Origin: an uncultured Thermogutta sp. | Lineage (GTDB): Bacteria > Planctomycetota > Planctomycetia > Pirellulales > Thermoguttaceae | Direction: 5' to 3' | Length of the DNA stretch: 64,000 bases | NCBI GenBank assembly: GCA_937128505.1 | Contig: CAKZMM010000162.1 | Coordinates: forward strand, 17,896 to 81,895 | Shown here: positions 18,721-27,339 of the stretch, in pieces | Numbering within the stretch: the first letter of the stretch is position 1 | How the letters are laid out: each line of letters starts with the position of its first letter | Program-made: the position numbers and the translations under genes | The notes under the pieces: generated by a model | The model's input: only the letters and a program-made list of their open reading frames with translations | What the model was told of the DNA's origin: nothing | Databases searched by the model: none

Positions 18721-19911
18721 TTACCGAGCCGGACCCTCATTGAACAGGATATAGGTGCCCGATTTGCCGGCCACGGCCACGTCAGGGCGACCGTCCTGAT
18801 TCAGGTCCGCCACACAGATCTGCATTCCCGAGCCCACGCCGCCGCCGAAATCGCTGATCGGATACCGGGTGAACTGTAATCGCTCGCGGTCCCACTTGTA
18901 ATAGAAGAGGCACTCGGGATCTTCGCCACCAGGGTCACCCGTGGCGTGGGCACGTACTCGCTTGCCCGTGATCAACTCGCCCTGACCGTCGCCATCCAAA
19001 TCCGCCCAAACCAGGCAGTGCACTTGCGACCAGGAGGTATCGATCACGTGTTGGGTCCAGGTGGTGGTACCGTCGGCTTTAGGCGGACCTTGCTCCCACC
19101 AGAAAAGCCCATAATCGTGGGCCTTGCCCCAGATCAGATCGTTGCGACCATCCCCATTGAGGTCCACGACCAGGAAGGGGACACTCGGGTGGGGCAAAGC
19201 CGTTTCCGGCCGAAATTTCCACGGTTTGGCCAGCGGGTTACCCGCCGGACGTTCGTACCAACCGGTCTCCACGCAAAGATCTTCCAAGCTATCGCCGTTG
19301 ATGTCGCCCCAAGCATAACCGTGTCCGCCCCCTTGTTCGCCGATGACTACTTGCTCCAAATCCGGCGTGCCATCGGGTTTTTTCATCAGCCGCCACACAA
19401 CCACGGGGGCCTTCTTGTCCCAGCAATTTACGTACAATTCCGGGACACCGTCCCCGTCGATGTCGCGGAGTTCAAACTTCTCGTTTTGACCCCGCGTCGT
19501 TTTCAGCAACTTCTGTTCCCATTTGTATGCGCGGCGCAACCCGAGCTCCCCAGGATTCTTGTACCAATAGATGTTCGGGTCCATCCAACCGCCACTAATC
19601 ACATCAAGCCAACCGTCGCCATCCACGTCGTACAGGTGATCGCCATTGGAGGAATAATAGTCGCCGGAAAACACGGGGATATCGCGAACGGGCCGCGGGA
19701 CGAAATTCGGTGCGGCATACCAGTGGGTGCCCGCGACAACGTCCGGCTTCCCGTCGCGATTGATATCGCCGATCGCGCAACCCTCATTAAGGTCGTGCAT
19801 CAACGTCCGCCTCGTGAAACGCAGACCTTCCGGTTGCTGACCCCAGGAGGCTTGCCACACAACAGCCAAGACAAGGCAAAATATCGTAGTGATGAAAATC
19901 AATTGCCGCAT
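18721..19911 (-). CDS. Exported FG-GAP/VCBS beta-propeller protein
   Basis: 396 residues from ATG 19911, chosen because AAAAGGAGG lies upstream. Residues 1-23 form a signal peptide (RQLIFITTIFCLVLAVVW). The mature protein has about seven calcium-type loops of the form D-x-D-x-D-G: DINRDGKPD, DVDGDGWLD, DIDGDGVPE, DINGDSLED, DLNGDGRND, DLDGDGQGE and DLNQDGRPD. Such repeats fold into a seven-bladed propeller that binds calcium and often acts in surface adhesion or ligand binding. Planctomycetes have large families of these. No enzyme domain is attached. The ligand is unknown. Confidence 0.9.
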   Translation of the reverse strand: MRQLIFITTIFCLVLAVVWQASWGQQPEGLRFTRRTLMHDLNEGCAIGDINRDGKPDVVAGTHWYAAPNFVPRPVRDIPVFSGDYYSSNGDHLYDVDGDGWLDVISGGWMDPNIYWYKNPGELGLRRAYKWEQKLLKTTRGQNEKFELRDIDGDGVPELYVNCWDKKAPVVVWRLMKKPDGTPDLEQVVIGEQGGGHGYAWGDINGDSLEDLCVETGWYERPAGNPLAKPWKFRPETALPHPSVPFLVVDLNGDGRNDLIWGKAHDYGLFWWEQGPPKADGTTTWTQHVIDTSWSQVHCLVWADLDGDGQGELITGKRVRAHATGDPGGEDPECLFYYKWDRERLQFTRYPISDFGGGVGSGMQICVADLNQDGRPDVAVAGKSGTYILFNEGPAR

Positions 19912-21421
19912 ACGGAGTTCCTCCTTTTCGAATGATGGTTCTGGAAAGTCTTCGGCCGCTACCCGTCGTCTCAGTAGATGCGATTGAGCCCGATTAGGTC
20001 TGTGTGAGTGCATTCGTAATGCCCACGCCTTGGCGTATGCTCTCTCTTCGGCATTACGGGAGATTTGGTCCGCCGACGTCGTTGAATCCTGAGCAAACGT
20101 TCTCCGGTGCGTAGCTTGGGGCCTCTCGGGAAGGGTGGGGGCGCCTTCAGTTGTTAGGCCGCCACCATATAGTGCGATTTACCGCGTTCGGCGGGGCGTT
20201 TCCTGGCCTTTCGATCACGCCCCTTTGGCCGAGACCTTTGGCCGCCGTCGCTTGTCCTTTTCAGCTTGTGCTTTTTCGCTTCGACTTTTTTTCCACGCCC
20301 ACTTCCGGCCGAAGAATCGCAGGGCGCTTAATCCTGCCGATACTGGCGGAAACTCTCTAGATCTTTCAGCCGGCTGACGTGGGGAATTCCTGCTCAAATT
20401 CGAACCGGCGACAGAAAACTTTACTTTGGTTATCCCGTGACGGCAACCAGTGGCTGGCCTCCCGTACCCCACTTTTTGGCTCGGTCGGAACTACCCGCGG
20501 GAAAGCCCGAAATCAGTTTCCACCCCGACTTTACCCCTTTCAGGACGGGAGAGCGAAGCGGTTGGCGAACTTTGACGCGTTTTCAAGATCGCAAGAACCG
20601 GGCAACGAAGCGTCATTCTTTAGGACACAGGTTGCGTTTCGTGCCCCGGATCCAGGAAAGAGCTTCTTGGATATCTCTGCGTGCCGGTTTTGGCCGGGCG
20701 AGGTCGGCCGGTAGCATCCGAGAGTTTTTAACCGATGAACCGGGCCCACTTTAGCACGGCTTGAGATTCGGATATACTTCTTTGGGTTGGCAGAGGCGAC
20801 TCAGACAAGCTTGGTATTAGCAATACAAGATACGTGATATTAGCAAAGGAGATACAAAGGAAAAGCTTCGCTAATTAAAGGGCATCGTGGGGTGATCCAG
20901 AGACCTTTGTCGAGGCAGAAAGCCGATTCGTCTTCGGAATCGATGTGTCCTGGAGAACGATGTGTCATTCAGAAATATCACCGTTGGACGTAAGCCCTCC
21001 TTTGCAATTTGCTGACCGAATTAGTTTTTCGCCTTGACACTTAAGCTGCTTACCCCTCTTAAAGAAAGCAGGCAGCAGATTAGAAAAGCTTATCAAGAGA
21101 ATTACAGATTTTTTGGTGAGAAGCGGACTTACGAGAAGCTGACTTAACGGTGCACCGGCGTCCCGCAGGTGGGCTATTCAGTTACGAACGTGTTAAAACG
21201 GGCGTCGAAAAATTTAAACGGAGTGCTTTGCTTGCCTTATAGTGGCTTTATTTGCCCTGTTCAAGCAGCTTTGAAGGGAAGGAACATCGCAAGGAGCGGG
21301 CTAAAATCTCGTTTTAGTGCGGACCGAGGGAAGAGCACTTCGAAGCAAACCGAGGGAAGGGTACTGCGGAACTGTGTCCTAGGTACCGAACAGTAGCGAG
21401 CGACGGTGGTTGGCGTCTTTT
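19912..21421. other. Intergenic region, 1.5 kb, no gene seen
   Basis: This is the longest gap in the window. Open frames are short and lack domains. Loose duplications are present: GATATTAGCAA-type around 20810-20860 and ACCGAGGGAAG twice, 27 bases apart, near 21325-21360. The right end is the upstream region of the tRNA gene. Confidence 0.55.
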
Positions 21422-21495
21422 GCGCCCGTAGCTCAACCGGATAGAGCATCGGTCTTCGGAACCGAGGGTTGGGGGTTCGACTCCCTCCGGGCGCG
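21422..21495 (+). tRNA. tRNA-Arg, anticodon UCG
   Basis: A 74-nt cloverleaf can be folded completely: acceptor GCGCCCG / CGGGCGC (7 bp), D arm GCTC/GAGC, anticodon stem TCGGT/ACCGA with loop CTTCGGA, five-base variable loop, T arm GGGGG/CCCTC around TTCGACT. The anticodon is TCG, which reads CGA and CGG arginine codons. The discriminator base is G and CCA is not encoded. Confidence 0.95.
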
Positions 21496-22225
21496 TTTAC
21501 CGCCGTGTGCTGCCTCTGGACGGCAATTCCTCTCTAGTTAAATTTTCTCTCTGGTTACGGGGGTCCCCTGGTTGACCCGGTCCTCTGGTTAAGCCGGTCC
21601 TCTGGTTAGCGCGGTCCGTTGGCTAACCTGGTCGTGTGGTCAAGCCGGCCCTCTGGTCAATCCGATTAAGATCGATTTGATTGATCGCGGCTTTAGGGGC
21701 GGGGTATCAGGGTGGGTTAAATTTGGGGAAAAGGCGGATTATGCTGCGAGCTTTTGCGAGAGGAGGACCAAAGCCGGCTGCCCTTAAACTGGCCGAAAAA
21801 CCGAAGAATGCTCGGCGGTTTCGGATGCAGAAGGAATGGCGGACCGAGCCGGTCCCCAGCAGCAAGCGGTTTCGAAATTTGCCGGATGCACTTTTCGGAG
21901 GTTCGGCAATGAATTTTCCGAGGTTCGGCAATGAAAAAGCTCCTCTGGCTTGCGAAGGTCAGAGGGGCTTTACGATTGCAAAAGTTCTTTCCGATTGCAA
22001 AAGTTGTGTTATCTCGCAGCACGGGATGCTCGCTTAAGAGAAAAGCGGCGGGCTGCGGAGGGTAGTGTCCCCCTATCATGCAGGCCGGCCAAAAAGCCGC
22101 CTTAGTCACGGATCAAGTTTGATTTTCCCGATTAAGCTTGATCCACCCGCAAGTTGACATCTGATTTGCCCGCAGATTGGCATGCAGTTGAACCACCCCA
22201 CTGGGCCAGATCGGCTAGGGCCCTC
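21496..22225. other. Intergenic region after the tRNA, no gene seen
   Basis: It holds the 17-bp array at 21533-21668. Further duplications follow: GAGGTTCGGCAATGAA twice 22 bases apart near 21897, CGATTGCAAAAGTT twice 19 bases apart near 21972, and loose CAAGTTTGAT / TAAGCTTGATCC / CAAGTTGACATC units near 22110-22200. The apparent open frame across the middle has no domain. Confidence 0.55.
21533..21668. repeat. Eight phased 17-bp units (TCTGGTTAAGCCGGTCC type)
   Basis: Units start at 21533, 21550, 21567, 21584, 21601, 21618, 21635 and 21652 with no change of phase. The middle ones match TCTGGTTAAGCCGGTCC with two to five differences; the first and last are more decayed. The array begins 38 bases after the tRNA-Arg gene. 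It is not coding, because 17 is not a multiple of three and all frames contain breaks. Confidence 0.85.
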
Positions 22226-23680
22226 TCATGGCCGACGCAACAGGAATTGCGTGTTGTCGGCCACAGGTAGGACGGGATAAAAGGGATCGCAAAAGATCAT
22301 GTTGGCGGCCCGGCCTGGGTACCAAACTAGGTTAATGGTCACGCTCCAAGTTTCGTCGCGGTGGCCTTCTATTGTATTGCCGTGTTTTGGTACCAGGTAA
22401 ATAAAAGAGTTTTGCAGGGCCCAATTCGTTCCCAGTGGGACGGTGCCGTCGGCCCCGATCAGGCCATCGCCCTGGCCGCTAAATCCTGCCCAAATCCTCC
22501 CTTGGCCCCCGCCCGAAAAGTGTCGCCGATAAAAGAAGGCGTAGATATCGTTTGGTTCGATATCGAGGAAACTTTCTTGCCCCTGCCGGTCGAAATTGAA
22601 GGAGAATCGATCATCAGCCAAGGCATAGGCGCCCCAAAAACCAAGCTCGTGGATGCAATTGAGAACCAGCGAGGTTTCGCTGCGGAGCTGCCGAAGATCC
22701 GCGGAGCCGTGGTAGCTATCGTGTAAGTAGTCGAAGGCCACGGCCCATTGAAAACCATTACTGAGCTGGCGGCGGAAAAGACCGGTGGTGAGGAAAATCT
22801 GGGTGCGATCCGAGGCGCGGAAGGGCCCGAAAGTTTGCGAGCCCGAAAAATTGCTATGCACCGCCTGGAAACCTATTTGATAGCCGATTCCCCAGGGATC
22901 CCCGAGGGGGCCGCCGAAATTGCAACCTTCGTGGAAACCGAAGTTGCCATTACGCCCCAGATCAGCCGGCCCCTTGAAACCGTGAACCCCGAGGAAAATT
23001 TCAAATCTTGAAAGCAGGCATCCCAAGGTATCGCGCCACCACCACGGGGAGCAGTAACCGGGTCCCCACCATTCTGGGCCGGGTCCGGGGTAACAACCGT
23101 GGATGTCGCACGGCCCCGGGTGAGGCTCACCGCATTCGTGGCAATAACCGCCATTTTCGAAGACGATCGAGCCGTCGGCGGGCATGCCGTCTTCGAACGG
23201 GTCCATCATCGCGGTGGCAGACTCTGCCCCGACAATGGGCTCTTCCTCCGCGGGAATTACCTCCGGTTGGCTCACCACATAACGCGATTGCGCCGGCGAG
23301 GTATAAGTTCTCACCCCAGGACGCAACGACGGGGGTGCGGCGGCAATTCGGGGGGAAACAAGGGCTGGAGATCCCGGGTTACTACTCTCTTGTTGCACTC
23401 GAATACGGCTGCCGGCGGCTGAACCGGTGGTAGGGGATCGCACTTGCGATTCATCGGCACTTACGGCCGATTGGGCGGGTGGTTGAGCGGAAGGAGGTGA
23501 AGCCGATGAGCTCCTCGAAACCACCCGGGTCTGCCACTGCTGGACCTGCGGGGTTCTGGCACCGGGTGCGGCTGCGGAGGTCTGAGCCCGCGCGGTCGCT
23601 GACATGAAACTCGATGCAAGCAGGGCAAAGATTAAACTGACGATTAAGAGGTAGCCCAAGCTTCTTTCAGTGCGTGTCAT
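22226..23680 (-). CDS. Exported planctomycete protein, putative outer-membrane beta-barrel
   Basis: 484 residues from ATG 23680, preceded by AGAGG. Residues 1 to about 33 form a signal peptide (YLLIVSLIFALLASSFMSATARAQ). Residues 34-165 are low-complexity, rich in Pro, Ser, Ala and Gln. Next comes a Cys, Gly and Trp-rich patch (CHECGEPHPGPCDIHGCYPG). From about 220 to the end the pattern alternates aromatic and polar residues (GFKGPADLGRNGNFGFHEG, GYQIGFQAVHSNFSG), as in beta-barrel strands. It does not end in the usual aromatic residue. I recognise the type from planctomycete proteins but not a named function. Isolated gene. Confidence 0.7.
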   Translation of the reverse strand: MTRTERSLGYLLIVSLIFALLASSFMSATARAQTSAAAPGARTPQVQQWQTRVVSRSSSASPPSAQPPAQSAVSADESQVRSPTTGSAAGSRIRVQQESSNPGSPALVSPRIAAAPPSLRPGVRTYTSPAQSRYVVSQPEVIPAEEEPIVGAESATAMMDPFEDGMPADGSIVFENGGYCHECGEPHPGPCDIHGCYPGPGPEWWGPGYCSPWWWRDTLGCLLSRFEIFLGVHGFKGPADLGRNGNFGFHEGCNFGGPLGDPWGIGYQIGFQAVHSNFSGSQTFGPFRASDRTQIFLTTGLFRRQLSNGFQWAVAFDYLHDSYHGSADLRQLRSETSLVLNCIHELGFWGAYALADDRFSFNFDRQGQESFLDIEPNDIYAFFYRRHFSGGGQGRIWAGFSGQGDGLIGADGTVPLGTNWALQNSFIYLVPKHGNTIEGHRDETWSVTINLVWYPGRAANMIFCDPFYPVLPVADNTQFLLRRP

Positions 23681-25015
23681 AGTCAACCTCTGCCGTTTCA
23701 GCGTATTGAGAAGTGAGTTTCTGAGGGGAAGACGCCCACCGTTGGTTAGGAAAAATTAGGTAACCGAGTTTTTACCTACCCAGGATCGCCCAAAGTAATC
23801 GGCGAATTGGAGTCGGAACTTTCGACAAAATCAGAAAACTTGCTGTGACCGACAAGATTTCATCAACCGGCATGCTTTCCCAAGTCGATTGATCTTACGC
23901 AACACACTTAATCGAAACCTAAGAATACCGTTTTACATCGACCGGTGGATTTGGGTAATTTGTGCGGAGTTGAGCTGAGGCGTAAGAATACGTTCTTTAG
24001 AAATAGAAAAAAGAATTGCGCTGGTTCATCTGAGCAATTTAGGAAATCTGAGAAAGATCGGATGACCGTAGCGCATTGTTGCTTCAGGCCGGAAGAGAGC
24101 GGCGATCATTCCGAGTTTTGCAAAGACACGGGGGAGCCTACCGAAAAGCGGGACTGGTAAATCTCTTTTTTTGTTGGGGGAGAATTCTCTTTATTTGTCG
24201 GGAAAGAAATTTTCTGGGAGAACACTCAACAAGGGATTGGTCAGTGGGATGAGAGGTAGCCCTCACATCTTCAAGGAATTCATGCCTTTGCGTCCAAACT
24301 TGGCTCGCCGAATTTTGGACTTAGTTTGGTAGACTGCTTTCAAAAAGCTCGCTAATTATTTGAAAAATCTGCCGCATTTTCTCCAAAATCTGTTACCGAA
24401 AACTGTTGCCGAGGAGCTCAAGATTCGGCCTAAGTTAATCTTCGGTTGATCGACGTTGCTTTGGGAATAGCGGTAAGAAGAGCCGAACTCTGTTGATTTT
24501 GCGGTTCTGTCGGGATTTCGGATTGTTCCGGCCTAAAGCCGAAGTACTATTTCCTGAACTTTCCCTAAAATTTAGCTGAATGTGCCGTCTTTAAAGGCTC
24601 GCAAAAACTACCGTTTTCCATCAAAAAAGAAAAACACGGTTACGCCGCAAGCAAACCACCCTAAGCAAACCACCTTAGAGACTAGTAACACTTTTGGAAC
24701 TGATAAGAGGCACGATTTGGGGGAATGGCGAAAATCCGCGGACTTGCAAATTGGTGCGTGCCAGATCACCGCACCCATGACGCTGTGTACACCACTTTAG
24801 CGACAATAATAGGAAAGATAATAGCAGACTAGATTTATTAAGTCAGTTTTGATTTGGCCAGATTCCAAAGGATCCGTCTAACAAAATGGCCCCCATAACC
24901 ATTGAGAAATCAACCCGGGGCAACCCGCAAACCTTCTAAAAACCGCTGAGGTTTTTTCGATCGATCCAGATAACCAAACTTGTGACCTGCCCAAACGAGT
25001 AGTTGAAACTCCCTG
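23681..25015. other. Divergent intergenic region, 1.3 kb, AT-rich, no gene seen
   Basis: This divergent gap must carry promoters for the outer-membrane-type gene and for the debranching enzyme. It is visibly more AT-rich than the genes. A short GCAAACCACC duplication lies near 24650-24673. No open frame has a recognisable domain. Confidence 0.55.
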
Positions 25016-27127
25016 ATGCTAGCCCGACCTACCACGCCTGAGTTTTCATATTCTTTGCCGTATGGAGCTATCATCCACGACGAAGGGGTGCAGTTTTCAG
25101 TATTCAGCCGATCTGCCACGGCAATGCGGCTTTTGATCTACGAGAAGGTGGAGGACCCGGATCCGGTCGAGGTCATCCACTTAGATCGCGAAGATCACCG
25201 TTTTGGCGATGTTTGGAGCATCTTTCTGCCCGGGGCCAAGCCGGGGCTACTGTATCACTTTCAGGCCCATGGGCCCTTCGACCCCGACCGCGGGCACCGC
25301 TTTAATGGCCGCGCTCGGCTTATTGACCCGTATGCAAAGGCTTTGGCGGGGGATTTTCTACCGGCACCCGATGGGATCATCCGACCCCCGAAATGTGTGG
25401 TGGTGGAAGATACGTTCGATTGGCAAGGGGATCGCCATCCTCGGCGGCCTCTAAACGAGACGATTATTTATGAGATGCATGTCGGCGGCTTTACGAAATC
25501 GCCAACAAGCCAAGTGCGTCATCCGGGAACTTACTTGGGGCTCATCGAAAAGATCCCTTATCTTCAGAGTCTTGGTATCACCGCCGTGGAATTGATGCCG
25601 GTGCACGAGTTCCCCATCCGCGACTGCCTGGGCCAAATGCCCGCACTCCCGAACTACTGGGGATATGACCCGATGGCTTTCTTTTCACCGCATCGGGGTT
25701 ATGCCGTCAGCCGTGAACCGGGGGCCCAGGTCCGCGAGCTCAAAACCCTCATCCGTGCATTGCATCAGGCGGGTATCGAAGTGATCCTCGATGTGGTTTT
25801 CAACCACACGTGTGAAGGGAATGAGTTGGGGCCGACCATCTCATTCAAAGGTTTGGAAAACCGCGTCTATTACATGTTGGGGGATGGGGGGCGATACTAC
25901 CGCAACTATTCCGGCTGCGGGAACACGATTAATGGCAACCATCCCATTGTGCGCGAATTGATTTTCCATTGCTTGCGATATTGGGTCCACAATTTTCACG
26001 TAGATGGGTTCCGCTTCGATTTGGCATCGATCCTCAGTCGCGATCGCAACGGCAATCTGGTGCCCAATCCTCCGCTTTTGGAAATTATTGCGGAGGATCC
26101 CCTCCTGGCCGATACGAAAATCATTGCCGAGGCATGGGATGCCGCCGGGGCTTATCAGGTGGGTACATTCGCGAGTTTGCGGTGGCCGGATGCCGTCGTC
26201 GGGCCGCGATGGGCGGAATGGAATGGCCGATTCCGCGACGATGTCCGCCGGTTTTGGCGGGGAGATCCGGGGTTGGTCGGCAGTTTGGCCACCCGGCTGG
26301 CAGGTTCCAGCGATTTATATCAACCCGGCGGGCGGCGACCGTATCACAGCATCAATTTCGTGACCAGTCACGACGGGTTCACGCTGAACGATTTGGTCAG
26401 CTATTCGCGGAAACATAACGAGGCCAACGGCGAAGACAATCGCGATGGCGAAAACGCCAATTACAGTTGCAATTACGGAGTCGAAGGGCCCACGCGAAAG
26501 GCAACTGTAGAGGCCGTGCGGGCCCGGCAAATCCGTAACATGCTGGCGACACTCCTTCTCAGCCAAGGGGTCCCGATGCTTTTGGCGGGGGATGAATGCC
26601 GCCGGACGCAGCGGGGCAACAACAATGCTTATTGTCAGGATAATGAGATCTCCTGGTTCGACTGGCGGTTGGTGAAGAAACATCAGTGTTTATGGCGGTT
26701 TTGTCGCACGCTGATCCAATTCAGACGCCAGGAGCCCACCGTTCGGCAGCGTAATTTTCTTACGGGTTTGCCGCGACAACCGGGCGGGCTTCCCGATGTG
26801 GCTTGGTTCGACGCGGATGGCCAGCCGATGGACTGGCGGCCGGAACGGCGATCACTGGTGTGCTTTTTAGCGGCCTTTCCACGGGACCCCACTCAGGAGC
26901 GGCCGAATCACCACTTGTTAATGATGTTTCATCCCGGCACAGAGCCGCGGCAGTTTAAGATTCCTCCGCTAGTGCTCAAATTTCCGTGGCGGCTTTTCGT
27001 GGATACGGCGGGCGAACCACCAGCGGATATCTACCCCCATTTAGATGGCCCTTCACCGCTGGCATCGGGTCAATTGGAGCTGGTTGCCCGGAGTTTTCGG
27101 TGCTATGTCGCCCCGGCTATGGCCTAG
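25016..27127 (+). CDS. glgX: Glycogen debranching enzyme, GlgX/isoamylase type (GH13)
   Basis: 703 residues, typical length. An N-terminal CBM48-like domain (about 10-110) leads into a GH13 barrel. Catalytic motifs are intact: VVFNHTCEGN, DGFRFDLAS with nucleophile Asp335, IIAEAWD with acid Glu372, and VTSHDGFTLNDLVSYSRKHN with the third carboxylate. The segment NEANGEDNRDG is a GlgX hallmark. It should cleave alpha-1,6 branches in glycogen in the cytoplasm. No other glycogen gene is adjacent. No clear Shine-Dalgarno precedes the ATG. Confidence 0.94.
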   Translation: MLARPTTPEFSYSLPYGAIIHDEGVQFSVFSRSATAMRLLIYEKVEDPDPVEVIHLDREDHRFGDVWSIFLPGAKPGLLYHFQAHGPFDPDRGHRFNGRARLIDPYAKALAGDFLPAPDGIIRPPKCVVVEDTFDWQGDRHPRRPLNETIIYEMHVGGFTKSPTSQVRHPGTYLGLIEKIPYLQSLGITAVELMPVHEFPIRDCLGQMPALPNYWGYDPMAFFSPHRGYAVSREPGAQVRELKTLIRALHQAGIEVILDVVFNHTCEGNELGPTISFKGLENRVYYMLGDGGRYYRNYSGCGNTINGNHPIVRELIFHCLRYWVHNFHVDGFRFDLASILSRDRNGNLVPNPPLLEIIAEDPLLADTKIIAEAWDAAGAYQVGTFASLRWPDAVVGPRWAEWNGRFRDDVRRFWRGDPGLVGSLATRLAGSSDLYQPGGRRPYHSINFVTSHDGFTLNDLVSYSRKHNEANGEDNRDGENANYSCNYGVEGPTRKATVEAVRARQIRNMLATLLLSQGVPMLLAGDECRRTQRGNNNAYCQDNEISWFDWRLVKKHQCLWRFCRTLIQFRRQEPTVRQRNFLTGLPRQPGGLPDVAWFDADGQPMDWRPERRSLVCFLAAFPRDPTQERPNHHLLMMFHPGTEPRQFKIPPLVLKFPWRLFVDTAGEPPADIYPHLDGPSPLASGQLELVARSFRCYVAPAMA

Positions 27128-27146
27128 CGCCGAAAAGCTCTTCTTT

Positions 27147-27191
27147 GGAATTTGCACCGTTCCTTGGCTATCGGAATTTGCACCGTTCCTT
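27147..27191. repeat. Perfect 19-bp direct repeat, 26-bp spacing
   Basis: GGAATTTGCACCGTTCCTT occurs at 27147-27165 and 27173-27191, right after the glgX stop and before the CstA-family gene. Confidence 0.7.
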
Positions 27192-27339
27192 AGGAATTCG
27201 AAGTAATTCTCGCTTTCCGGCTTTTTCTCGGGTCGAGGTTTTTCATCGCCTTTTCGGCCGTTAGAATAGGGCTGGTAGGGGCCATCCGCGGGCGGTAGGA
27301 GGCGGATGGCATCGGGGGTAGCGGCTCGGGAGACCTGTC

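Noticed and set aside
18946..19935. Long plus-strand open frame (about 329 codons) opposite the FG-GAP gene
   Set aside because: It is a mirror of the regular DxDxDG repeats on the other strand; it has no ribosome site, no domain, and the minus frame has signal peptide and clear repeats.
21496..22225. Genomic island integrated at tRNA-Arg
   Set aside because: No integrase, no copy of the tRNA 3' end and no mobile gene on either side.
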